A stretch of 32,082 bases of DNA from Pseudoalteromonas arctica. GTDB lineage: Bacteria > Pseudomonadota > Gammaproteobacteria > Enterobacterales > Alteromonadaceae. The notes beneath the pieces were generated by a model. The model had not been told where the DNA came from. It saw nothing but the letters and a program-made list of their open reading frames with translations, and did not search any database. Shown here piece by piece: positions 8,301 through 15,160 of the stretch. The stretch's first letter is position 1, and each line of letters starts with the position of its first letter. The DNA is taken from assembly GCF_012927645.1 (NCBI RefSeq), contig NZ_JABBMT010000037.1, positions 1-32,082 of the forward strand. Direction: 5' to 3'. Both the position numbers and the translations under genes were made by a program.

Positions 8301-9760
8301 CCCATAGAACCCGTTGCTTCTTGACCAATTTCACCCATCACGCGAATAACGCTATCAAGCTCTTCATTGGTGTAGCCAAACATTTTTTGATATTTGGCCA
8401 AGCTTTCGTCATCAAACGAACGATTTCCCGCATCTTGTTCCGATAATTTCTCAAATGGCGTTAAACGCTTAACGTTTTCTTCAAGCCAAGCTTTGTATGG
8501 ATGGCGAGATTTTAAATCCTGATCAATTTCATCAGAATGCCAAATTTTCCCCTGCTGAGTATCTATTACGAGTAACTCACCAGGGCCAACGCGGCCTTTC
8601 TCAACCACTTCATCGGCGGTGTAATCCCAAATGCCCACTTCAGAGGCTAGTGTGATAAAACCATCTTGGGTGATCACATAACGCGCAGGGCGCAGACCAT
8701 TACGATCCAAGTTACACGCAGCAAAACGACCATCAGACATTACAATGCCCGCTGGGCCATCCCATGGTTCCATATGCATTGAATTAAAGTCATAAAACGC
8801 CCGTAAGTCATCATCCATCGCACGATTTTTTTGCCAAGCAGGCGGCACAAGCATACGCATAGCACGGAATAAATCCATGCCACCCGCTAAAAACAGCTCA
8901 AGCATGTTATCTAAGCTTGATGAATCTGAGCCAGTTTCATTAACAAATGGTGCTGCGCTTTGTAAATCTGGAATAAGTGGCGATGAGAACTTATATGAAC
9001 GTGCACGTGCCCATTGACGGTTGCCTTGTATGGTATTAATTTCACCATTGTGCGCCAAATAGCGAAACGGCTGAGCCAATGGCCAACGCGGTTGTGTATT
9101 AGTTGAAAAACGTTGGTGAAAAACACAAATTGCGCTGGTCATGCGGATATCGGCTAAATCTAAATAGAAATTAGGCAGATCCACCGGCATCATTAAGCCT
9201 TTGTAGATAGTCACTAAGCCTGACAAGCTGGCAATATAAAAACCGTCATCTTCACTTAAACGCTTTTCAGCACGACGACGCGCAACATACAACCGGCGTT
9301 CTAAATCTTTTGGACGCCAACCTTCTGGTGCATTAATAAAAACCTGTTCAAATTTAGGTAACTGCTTTATTGCAATGGGCCCTAAGCATGACTCATCAGT
9401 TGGCACTACCCGCCAACCTTGAATATTGAGGGTTTCTTTTTCGAGTTCTTCACTCAATACATCTTTAGCAGCTTGCGCAAGCACTGGATCTGAGTTTAAA
9501 AAAATCATACCCACGGCATAATTTTTACCTAAATGCCAATTCTTTTCAGCAGCAATAGCGCGGAAGAAACTATCTGGTTTTTGTAATAATAGACCACAGC
9601 CATCGCCTGTTTTACCGTCGGCAGATATACCACCACGGTGTTCCATACGGTCTAAGCCAGTGATCGCTGTACGAATTAAGCGATGACTTGCCTGACCATT
9701 AACTTGGGCTATTAAGCCAAAGCCACAATTATCTTTTTCTAATTTTGAGTCGTATAACAT
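5303..9760 (-). CDS. gltB: glutamate synthase [NADPH] large subunit
   Basis: This 1485-residue protein is the catalytic subunit of cytoplasmic glutamate synthase. The N-terminal class II glutamine amidotransferase domain begins after an 11-residue propeptide: Cys12 in KDNCGFG becomes the nucleophile once exposed. A central domain is followed by the FMN-binding synthase domain (GEGGEDKLRYG, then PPPHHDIYSIEDL and ISGYDGGTGASPL). The 3Fe-4S cysteines are seen near residue 1100 in CKYLRICHLNNCATG. A C-terminal beta-helix domain with repeated GG turns (GNVGVNFGAGMTGG) ends the protein. Start ATG at 9760 has a strong GGGGAGGGG site. It is first in an operon with gltD, and its upstream region has ARG-box-like palindromes. 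Confidence 0.97.
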   Translation of the reverse strand: MLYDSKLEKDNCGFGLIAQVNGQASHRLIRTAITGLDRMEHRGGISADGKTGDGCGLLLQKPDSFFRAIAAEKNWHLGKNYAVGMIFLNSDPVLAQAAKDVLSEELEKETLNIQGWRVVPTDESCLGPIAIKQLPKFEQVFINAPEGWRPKDLERRLYVARRRAEKRLSEDDGFYIASLSGLVTIYKGLMMPVDLPNFYLDLADIRMTSAICVFHQRFSTNTQPRWPLAQPFRYLAHNGEINTIQGNRQWARARSYKFSSPLIPDLQSAAPFVNETGSDSSSLDNMLELFLAGGMDLFRAMRMLVPPAWQKNRAMDDDLRAFYDFNSMHMEPWDGPAGIVMSDGRFAACNLDRNGLRPARYVITQDGFITLASEVGIWDYTADEVVEKGRVGPGELLVIDTQQGKIWHSDEIDQDLKSRHPYKAWLEENVKRLTPFEKLSEQDAGNRSFDDESLAKYQKMFGYTNEELDSVIRVMGEIGQEATGSMGDDTPFAVLSEGNRSLFDYFRQKFAQVTNPPIDPLRENHVMSLATCIGSEQNVFNETTGHAKRLQFDTPILMYADMQQLLSADQAHYSYCKIDITYSKEEGLGDAVIRICDEAQEKAAAGCVMLFLTDRNFDENQLPIPAAMAVGAVQKRLVDNNLRCESNIIIETGSVRDAHQFAVLLGFGATAIYPYLAYESLVAMSDSKVINKSYCQVTLAYRNAINKGLYKIMSKMGISTVASYRCSMLFEAVGLSDAIVDTCFNGVASRIKGACFTDFDDDQRKLHTLAMSKRKLLSHGGLLKYVHGGEYHAYNPDVIQTLQKAVRSGEYSDYSVYADLVNKRPIATLRDMLALKLPAEGISIDEVEPATELYKRFDSAAMSIGALSPEAHEALAIAMNRLGGCSNSGEGGEDKLRYGTEKNSRIKQVASGRFGVTPHYLRSADVIQIKVAQGAKPGEGGQLPGEKVTPYIAKLRYSVPGVTLISPPPHHDIYSIEDLAQLIFDLKQVNPKALISVKLVSEPGVGTVATGVAKAYADLITISGYDGGTGASPLTSVKYAGSPWELGLAETQQALVENGLRHRIRLQTDGGLKTGLDIIKAAILGAESFGFGTGPMVALGCKYLRICHLNNCATGVATQDETLRQKHYHGLPEMAMNYFKFIAQEAREIMASLGVAKLTDLIGRLDLLEAIEGKTAKQQKIDLSSVIAQPNNPTGETLYCSAPNTSHYLGKLNETLLAKAQQAIDESSGISLVSRIYNTDRSVGAMLSGYIADKHGNQGMTADPVSIEFHGTAGQSFGVWNAGGLEMTLVGDANDYVGKGMAGGKLVIRPPLGSSFESHKATIAGNTCLYGATGGKLFAAGCAGERFAVRNSGVQAVVEGVGDNGCEYMTGGVVCVLGNVGVNFGAGMTGGFAYILDERNDFEKRINPELVEVVLLDELASHQEHLRGLIAEHLELTGSSRAENILASFEAYLPKFKLVKPKSSDVKSLLGHRARSSAELRVQAQ

Positions 9761-9865
9761 AGACCCCTCCCCTTGCTACAATAGCTAGCTATAAATGACC
9801 TTCTCGATGGTTTGCTAGCAGACAGTCAAAACTATCGCCAATTGTACATTGAGTCAATAGCGTTT

Positions 9866-9899
9866 TGAATACATATTCACATTCTTGAATATTTCTCAC
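9866..9899 (-). promoter_or_regulatory. tandem ARG-box-like operators of gltB
   Basis: TGAATA-CA-TATTCA (9866-9879) is followed 20 bp later by a second half-match starting TGAATATTT (9886-9899). ArgR binds TGAAT-N4-ATTCA-like boxes in tandem, one to two helical turns apart, and ArgR control of gltBD is known in Escherichia coli. The site overlaps or directly abuts the candidate gltB promoters. Confidence 0.45.
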
Positions 9900-9964
9900 T
9901 ACAACACAATCTTTTTATTTCATGTCTATTTTTAACATTTAGCGATATTTTACCCGTTATTTTT

Positions 9965-9984
9965 TTATGACACTGGTGTCATAA
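9965..9984. promoter_or_regulatory. 20-bp palindrome TTATGACAC-TG-GTGTCATAA
   Basis: Perfect 9-bp arms surround a 2-bp centre. The TGACAC/GTGTCA form resembles LacI-family operators. No such regulator is encoded in the window, so the binding protein is unknown. It lies about 205 bp upstream of gltB. Confidence 0.45.
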
Positions 9985-10047
9985 TTAACAAGTTGTAAAA
10001 TCACAAAACAAAAACAGTGCAGCTTACGTAAACGTAAACCTCATGAA

Positions 10048-10067
10048 AAGTGAATAAATATTCACTT
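10048..10067. promoter_or_regulatory. palindrome AAGTGAATA-AA-TATTCACTT (ARG-box-like)
   Basis: Perfect 9-bp arms contain the same TGAATA-NN-TATTCA core as the site at 9866-9879, about 180 bp away. It could be a distal ArgR-type site or an unrelated operator. Confidence 0.4.
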
Positions 10068-10315
10068 GCTTATGTAGCGAAAATAAATACTTCCATTTTT
10101 ATTCAATCTCTTTGCTACCGTTCGAGGTCGATACCACAGTACAAATTAGAGTAAATACTCTGTCCAATATCTTTTTATGGGGAAATTTAAAGCCACTAAT
10201 TAATGCATAATTATCATCACACCAGTCACATTTTGCATAATTTACGCTAGTTAGTAAGTTTTTAGCTTACTCACCCTGTTGACGCCTGCAGCAACTTCTT
10301 AGCCGCCATAGCAAA

Positions 10316-10350
10316 GTGTCCGCAGCGGACACAATTTATGTCCGCGGACA
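10316..10350 (+). promoter_or_regulatory. twin TGTCCGC palindromes, probable response-regulator sites
   Basis: GTGTCCGC-A-GCGGACAC (10316-10332, perfect) is followed by TGTCCGCGGACA (10339-10350, perfect). Their centres are about 20 bp apart, so two dimers could bind on one face. They lie 60-90 bp upstream of a sigma-54-like element, the usual place for an activator site. The NtrC-type regulator encoded at 15161 is the natural candidate to bind them; that link is inference. Confidence 0.6.
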
Positions 10351-10402
10351 CCAGATAATTTAAAAATAAATAACTATTCTATTAAAATCATCACATTAAC
10401 TT

Positions 10403-10418
10403 TTGGCATGATCTTCGA
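10403..10418 (+). promoter_or_regulatory. sigma-54-like promoter of the efflux locus
   Basis: TTGGCAT-GATCT-TCGA matches the -24 element (TTGGCA) well. Spacing to the -12 element is right, but that element reads TCGA rather than TTGC. Transcription would begin near 10429, ahead of the short ORF at 10453. The call depends on the NtrC-type regulator in the same locus and the upstream palindromes. Confidence 0.4.
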
Positions 10419-10452
10419 ATAAACATTAAAAGATTATTACAGGACACAACTT

Positions 10453-10542
10453 ATGTTTATTCTCAGTTTATTTTTAGTTTCACCAATCACTGTCTTAGTC
10501 GTGAGCTTGATGATCACTTACTGCGAGAATAAACATAGCTAA
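10453..10542 (+). CDS. 29-codon hydrophobic leader/small membrane peptide
   Basis: ATG at 10453 has AGGA 8 bp upstream, and the frame ends in TAA at 10540-10542, 9 bp before the next start codon. The peptide is one hydrophobic segment (MFILSLFLVSPITVLVVSLM) with a polar tail (ENKHS), so it would be a single-span inner-membrane peptide. The first 12 bases (ATGTTTATTCTC) are perfectly complementary to bases 10525-10536 (GAGAATAAACAT). In the mRNA the start codon would therefore lie in a stem closing a 60-nt loop that spans almost the whole ORF. The next gene's ribosome binding site (AAGGA, 10541-10545) lies just after the stem, so translation of the peptide could gate it. It may be a real small protein, a leader peptide, or both. 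Confidence 0.5.
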   Translation: MFILSLFLVSPITVLVVSLMITYCENKHS

Positions 10543-10551
10543 GGATCACTC

Positions 10552-11805
10552 ATGATAAAAGACACCAGCGGACAAGATGTAAATTTTACGAAAAGACGTA
10601 GTTACAAAAAACCATTAATAGTACTGGCGCTATCACTTGCCGTAATTGCTTTATGTGCCCAAGCATTTATGGGGAACAATCCAGGCAGTGTTTCTGTTGA
10701 TCGAGCTTCATTACAAATTGCTACCGTTAATATTAGTCGCTTAGTACGTGATGTAGCCGCCAGCGGTAAAATTGTTGCAGCAAATGCTCCCAAAGTTTAT
10801 AGCCCAGAACGTGGCTATGTGGATTTACAAGTTAAAGCTGGTGATAAAGTAAATAAAGATGACATTATTGCTTTAGTAGATAGCCCAGAGCTCAATAATG
10901 AACTAAAACAGCAACAATCGGTGTTAGCCCGCCTTGATGGTGAATTACAACGTAAGCACTTAGAAGCACGCCGACAAAAGTTAAGCTTAACCAAAACGCT
11001 TGATCTCGCCCAAGTAGAGCTCAATGCAGCAGACAGGGAAAATCGCCGCGCTCAGCTCTCTATCGAAAAAAACTTGATCAGCCAAATTGATTTAGAAAAA
11101 GCAGTTGATGATCTTGCCCGTGCCAAGCTTTCTTACAAACACGCTCAACAAGAAGTTGAACTTGCTAAAGACACCCTTGCATTTGAGCTCAAAGCCGCAG
11201 AGCGTGATCTTGCTCGCCAGCAACTGATCGTTGATGATTTAAATCGCCAAGTAAGAAACTTAACTATTAAAGCCAGCGTCACCGGTATTGTTGGTAACCT
11301 ACTTGTACAACAAAAAGAAGCCGTTACGCAAAGTCAGCCGTTAATGACCTTGGTCGATCTAAGTAATTTTGAAGCGCAACTGCAAGTACCAGAAAGCTAT
11401 GCCAATGAGCTTGGACTCGGAATGGAAGTTGAGCTCACACTCGGGGCAAAAAAAGTGACAGGTCTGTTATCGGCAATTTCGCCCGAAGTTAACAATCGTG
11501 AAGTAACTACCCGCGTACGCTTTGACGAAGAGCTAAAAGGCATTCGCCAAAACCAGCGCTTAACAGCACGCATTTTATTAGAAAATCGTGATGACGTTTT
11601 ACAAATTAAACGCGGTGCATTTATGCAACAAGGTGGCACTCGGGCTTATAAAGTCATCGGCGACACCGCACAACTGGTAGATATCGCAACCGGAGCAAGC
11701 AGTATCAACGCAATAGAATTGCTCGAAGGTGTTAGCTCTGGCGATCAGCTGATCATCTCCAGTTACGATAACTTTAAACAAGCGCCAACATTATTACTGA
11801 GATAA
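10552..11805 (+). CDS. periplasmic adaptor (membrane fusion) subunit of ABC efflux pump
   Basis: This 417-residue protein is of the HlyD/MacA family. A cytoplasmic tail with basic residues (FTKRRSYKK) precedes one transmembrane anchor (residues about 20-40). A lipoyl/barrel-sandwich half follows (AASGKIVAANAPKVYSPERG, VKAGDKVNKDDIIALVDSPE). A long coiled-coil hairpin of about residues 105-230 (repeated LARLDGEL, RRQKLSL, LAKDTLAFELKAAERDLARQ) follows, then the return lipoyl half (IKASVTGIVGNL) and beta-barrel domains. In the cell it bridges the inner-membrane transporter to an outer-membrane channel, which is not encoded here and may be TolC. The start ATG has AAGGA upstream. It heads the transporter operon, with 27 bp to the ATPase gene. 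Confidence 0.92.
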   Translation: MIKDTSGQDVNFTKRRSYKKPLIVLALSLAVIALCAQAFMGNNPGSVSVDRASLQIATVNISRLVRDVAASGKIVAANAPKVYSPERGYVDLQVKAGDKVNKDDIIALVDSPELNNELKQQQSVLARLDGELQRKHLEARRQKLSLTKTLDLAQVELNAADRENRRAQLSIEKNLISQIDLEKAVDDLARAKLSYKHAQQEVELAKDTLAFELKAAERDLARQQLIVDDLNRQVRNLTIKASVTGIVGNLLVQQKEAVTQSQPLMTLVDLSNFEAQLQVPESYANELGLGMEVELTLGAKKVTGLLSAISPEVNNREVTTRVRFDEELKGIRQNQRLTARILLENRDDVLQIKRGAFMQQGGTRAYKVIGDTAQLVDIATGASSINAIELLEGVSSGDQLIISSYDNFKQAPTLLLR

Positions 11806-11832
11806 AAACAAACATATTACAAGGATCAACTC

Positions 11833-12543
11833 ATGCTTAAAATGAACAATATTAGCAAACTGTATCAAACAGAAATGGTGCAAACCCATGCATTACGCGA
11901 CTTTAATTTGCACGTAGATGAAGGTGAGTTTATTGCAGTAACTGGCCCTAGTGGCTCCGGGAAAACCACCTTTTTAAATATCGCAGGCATGTTAGAACCT
12001 TTTAGCAGTGGTGAATATCTGCTCGATGGGATTGATGTTGGCAAACTGAACGACAATCAACGGGCGGATTGTCGCAATCAAAAAATTGGTTTTATTTTCC
12101 AAGGCTTCAACCTGATCCCTGATTTAAATTTATACGAGAATATTGAAGTGCCACTGCGCTACCGAGGTATTAAAGCAAGCGAGCGAAAACGTCGTATTGA
12201 GCAGTGCTTAGAACAAGTAGGCCTAGCTTCACGCGCTAAACATTTGCCGCAGCAGTTATCAGGTGGTCAGCAGCAACGGGTAGCGATTGCCCGCGCACTT
12301 GCGGGTGAGCCACGTTTTTTACTAGCCGATGAGCCAACAGGTAACCTCGATAGCCTTATGGCACGTCAAGTGATGGAGTTGCTGGAGCAAATTAACCGTG
12401 ACGGCGCGACCATCATTATGGTGACTCATGACCCAGAACTTGCCCGCAGAGCACCTCGTAATATTCAAGTGGTTGATGGTCAACTTGCCGACTTTACCTT
12501 GTATCAAGGCGCGCAAAACCTAAAAAATGTGGCTGGAGCGTAA
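11833..12543 (+). CDS. ABC transporter ATPase, MacB/LolD-type
   Basis: This 236-residue nucleotide-binding protein has Walker A GPSGSGKTT at residues 38-46, Q-loop FIFQGFN, signature LSGGQQQRVAIARAL from about residue 142, Walker B FLLADEP, D-loop GNLDS and H-loop VTHD. Closest relatives by style are the LolD/MacB/FtsE group, which power mechanotransmitting permeases of the FtsX fold rather than classical substrate pumps. It acts on the cytoplasmic face with the two permeases encoded next (3 bp and 1.3 kb downstream). AAGGATC lies before its ATG. Confidence 0.95.
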   Translation: MLKMNNISKLYQTEMVQTHALRDFNLHVDEGEFIAVTGPSGSGKTTFLNIAGMLEPFSSGEYLLDGIDVGKLNDNQRADCRNQKIGFIFQGFNLIPDLNLYENIEVPLRYRGIKASERKRRIEQCLEQVGLASRAKHLPQQLSGGQQQRVAIARALAGEPRFLLADEPTGNLDSLMARQVMELLEQINRDGATIIMVTHDPELARRAPRNIQVVDGQLADFTLYQGAQNLKNVAGA

Positions 12544-12546
12544 CTT

Positions 12547-13860
12547 ATGCTATTACATTACCTCGATTTAAGTTGGCGTAGTTTTAAGCGCACACCACTG
12601 GTAAGCATGTTAATGGTGCTAGCCATTGCTATTGGGATTGGTGTAACCATGACCAGTTTAAGCGTTTATCATATGATGTCGGCGGATCCTATTCCCGAAA
12701 AAAGCAATCAACTTTATACTGTGCAATTACAAATAATGGATGATGGCAATACGTGGTGGACTAAAGATAACCTGCCGTCACAACTGACCTATCAAGATGC
12801 GGTTAATTTACAGAATGCGCCAATACCTGAGCATAAAATTGCCATGATGCGCTCTGGATTTTCGGTGCATATAGATTCAGACATCATTAAACCATTTATA
12901 GGTGAAGCACGTTTAACCACTCCCGATTTTTTTAGCCTATTTAATTTATCATTTATTTATGGTGGAAGCTGGTCTTCGCAACAAGAACAGACAGCGGCAT
13001 CCGTGGTGGTGATCAGCGAAAAGCTCAATGACAAATTATTTGCAGGTAAAAACTCTGTAGGTAAGGTGATTTATCTGGATGATCTCAGTTATGAAGTTGT
13101 CGGGGTTATCGCACATTGGCAGCTAACGACTAAATATTACGATTTAAACAATGGCGCATTTAATGAACCCGAAGAATTATTCCTACCTTTTAGTTTAGTT
13201 AAGGCTAATGAAGTAGTAACGTGGGGTAATACCAATGGGTGGAAACATGAAAACACCCGAACATTTGCTGACAAGCTGCAGTCAGAAAAAGTTTGGATCC
13301 AATTTTGGGCACTATTATCTGACGCCAAACAAAAACAAGCATACGCAGACTATTTATTAGCTTATATGCAAGAACAACAAAAATTAGGACGTTTTAAGCG
13401 TAAAGTACTTGAATACAAACTACGCGATGTAAACCAATGGATGCAATACAACAATGTGGTTAGTGAAGACAACAAAATATTGGTCGGCTTAAGCTTTATG
13501 TTTTTAGCTGTGTGCTTAGCCAATATCCTTGGTTTATTGCTCGCTAAGTTTTTGCGTCGGGCACCGGAGGTAGGTGTGCGCCGAGCACTAGGAGCCAGTA
13601 AACGACAAGTTTTTTTACAGCATCTAGTTGAAGTAGCCATGCTTGGGGCTTTAGGTGGCTTGCTTGGTATTGTGATAGCACAAGTTGGTTTACTCGCTGT
13701 GCGACAAAGCTACAGTTACTATGAAAGCTTAGCCACCATGGATATCACCATGTTACTCAGTGCACCTATTATCGCTATAACAACCTGCATCGTAGCCGGA
13801 CTTTATCCTGCTTGGTTAGTGTGTAAAACCAACCCTGCAATTTACCTCAAGAGCCAATAA
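12547..13860 (+). CDS. FtsX/MacB-type ABC permease 1
   Basis: This 437-residue protein has one transmembrane helix near residues 17-40 (LVSMLMVLAIAIGIGVTMTS). A large periplasmic domain (about residues 45-315) follows, of the MacB_PCD type. Three more helices make up the C-terminal FtsX domain, with the conserved coupling phrase APEVGVRRALGASKRQVF between the first two. It probably pairs with the second permease as a heterodimer on the ATPase. The substrate is unknown. Family members export peptides, macrolides, lipoproteins or siderophores. The gene is spaced 3 bp from the ATPase gene and 11 bp from the next permease gene. Confidence 0.92.
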   Translation: MLLHYLDLSWRSFKRTPLVSMLMVLAIAIGIGVTMTSLSVYHMMSADPIPEKSNQLYTVQLQIMDDGNTWWTKDNLPSQLTYQDAVNLQNAPIPEHKIAMMRSGFSVHIDSDIIKPFIGEARLTTPDFFSLFNLSFIYGGSWSSQQEQTAASVVVISEKLNDKLFAGKNSVGKVIYLDDLSYEVVGVIAHWQLTTKYYDLNNGAFNEPEELFLPFSLVKANEVVTWGNTNGWKHENTRTFADKLQSEKVWIQFWALLSDAKQKQAYADYLLAYMQEQQKLGRFKRKVLEYKLRDVNQWMQYNNVVSEDNKILVGLSFMFLAVCLANILGLLLAKFLRRAPEVGVRRALGASKRQVFLQHLVEVAMLGALGGLLGIVIAQVGLLAVRQSYSYYESLATMDITMLLSAPIIAITTCIVAGLYPAWLVCKTNPAIYLKSQ

Positions 13861-13871
13861 GGAGCCTTATT

Positions 13872-15077
13872 ATGTTAGAAATCAAACCTATATTTCATGC
13901 TCTTTGCCGCTCAAAAGTCGGGGCAATATTACTCTTAATTCAAATTGCCATAACCACAGCAATCGTTAGTAATGCGGCATTTATTATCCAAGATAGAGTC
14001 GCTTTTTTAAATCAAGACACTGGCTACCCTGAACACGATATTTTTAAATTCAACGTGATGACCTTTGGACAAGATGTTGATATAAATCAGCAGATTGAGC
14101 TTGATGAAACTATGCTAAGGTCCTTACCAGAAGTCATTGATGCTGCAATGAGCAGTAGCATTCCTTTATCTGGAGGTGGTAGCGCATCTGATTTTAGTTT
14201 AAAACCAGCCCCGCAAGAAGGTCTGTCGGTAAGAACTGCTTATTTTTTTATTGATGATCATGGGATCAACACTTACGGTGTAAACCTAGTTATGGGTAGA
14301 AACTTTAGCGAAGATGAAGTATTAGTAACAAATAACGTTGATAAACGACCGAGTGTTACAATCGTTTCACAAACCTTACTCAATGAGTTATTTCCTAAAG
14401 GAAATGGTTTAGGTCAAACCATTTATTTTGGTGAAACGCCTTTGAAAGTTATTGGTGTAGTTGAAAAAATGATGAGCCCATGGCTTAAAGACAGCCGCCC
14501 AGATAATCTTGCATTCATCCCATATATTAATGCAAAGAGTCTTGCCCAATTTGTGGTTAGAACCAAACCAGACCAACGTGATGCTGTGATGAAAGAAGTT
14601 GAAAACCTGATGCTAAAAAATTACAGCAAACGGGTGATCAATAATATAAAAGGTCTAGATGAACTCAAAAATCAATATGTTGCTGCAGATAAACTCATGA
14701 TGCGTATGCTGATTGTGCTGATCACTATTTTAGTATTAGTCACCGCACTAGGTATCTTTGGCTTAACTTTATTTAATATCAGCAAACGCACTAAACAAAT
14801 TGGCACTCGCCGTGCATTAGGTGCCAGAAAATCAGCTATTATTTACTATTTTTTAGTTGAAAATGCGATGATCTGTGGTGTTGGTTTAATCTTAGGTTGT
14901 ATCGCAGCTTTATTACTTGGGCAATTGTTAATGCAGCACTTTTCAATTGCCGCACTGCCACCGAGCTATATCGCAGGCACTGCCATTATGGTGTTTGTTA
15001 TGAGCTTACTTGCCGTGTTTGGCCCTGCAAAACGTGCCGCCAACATATCACCGAGTATCGCCACGCGAACAATATAA
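13872..15077 (+). CDS. FtsX/MacB-type ABC permease 2
   Basis: This 401-residue protein has the same plan as its neighbour. TM1 lies near residues 15-38 (GAILLLIQIAITTAIVSNAA), followed by a periplasmic MacB_PCD-like domain. Three C-terminal helices follow (VLITILVLVTALGIFGLTLF and others), with the FtsX coupling phrase TKQIGTRRALGARKSAII. Two distinct permeases in one operon imply a heterodimer, unlike MacB, which fuses ATPase and permease and works as a homodimer. AAGGAG precedes its ATG by a few bases. Confidence 0.92.
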   Translation: MLEIKPIFHALCRSKVGAILLLIQIAITTAIVSNAAFIIQDRVAFLNQDTGYPEHDIFKFNVMTFGQDVDINQQIELDETMLRSLPEVIDAAMSSSIPLSGGGSASDFSLKPAPQEGLSVRTAYFFIDDHGINTYGVNLVMGRNFSEDEVLVTNNVDKRPSVTIVSQTLLNELFPKGNGLGQTIYFGETPLKVIGVVEKMMSPWLKDSRPDNLAFIPYINAKSLAQFVVRTKPDQRDAVMKEVENLMLKNYSKRVINNIKGLDELKNQYVAADKLMMRMLIVLITILVLVTALGIFGLTLFNISKRTKQIGTRRALGARKSAIIYYFLVENAMICGVGLILGCIAALLLGQLLMQHFSIAALPPSYIAGTAIMVFVMSLLAVFGPAKRAANISPSIATRTI

Positions 15078-15092
15078 AGTCATTCCCAACCT

Positions 15093-15125
15093 ATGCTACA
15101 CTGGTTTAATACCGTGTAGCATTTT
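15093..15125 (+). terminator. hairpin between permease and regulator genes (partial terminator)
   Basis: ATGCTACAC (15093-15101) pairs perfectly with GTGTAGCAT (15114-15122), and an inner GGT/ACC extends the stem. Only four Ts follow, so it may attenuate transcription rather than stop it. That would give less regulator than transporter. Confidence 0.5.
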
Positions 15126-15160
15126 AAAATAAAGATAACAAAAACAGCGATTAAATTCAC

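Larger units (their letters stand above)
9761..10452. other. regulatory intergenic region, gltB side and efflux-locus side
   Basis: This stretch of 692 bp has no credible gene. Nearest gltB there is a 12-bp palindrome ATAGCTAGCTAT (9781-9792). On the minus strand there are two candidate sigma-70 promoters: TTGACT-17-TAGTTT at 9852-9857/9829-9834, and TTCAAA-17-TACAAT at 9864-9869/9841-9846. Further out are the ARG-box-like sites, a GACAC/GTGTC palindrome (9965-9984), AGAGTA-AA-TACTCT (10148-10161) and a TGCATAATT direct repeat near 10204 and 10235. Then come the twin TGTCCGC palindromes and the sigma-54-like element of the efflux locus. I see no tRNA or small-RNA gene. Confidence 0.6.

Noticed and set aside
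5625..9126. Open frames overlapping gltB on both strands
   Set aside because: They are out-of-frame shadows of a strongly conserved gene, with no ribosome binding sites or recognisable products.
10121..10140. TTCGAGGTCGATACC resembling a tRNA T-arm
   Set aside because: No acceptor, D or anticodon stems can be built around it.
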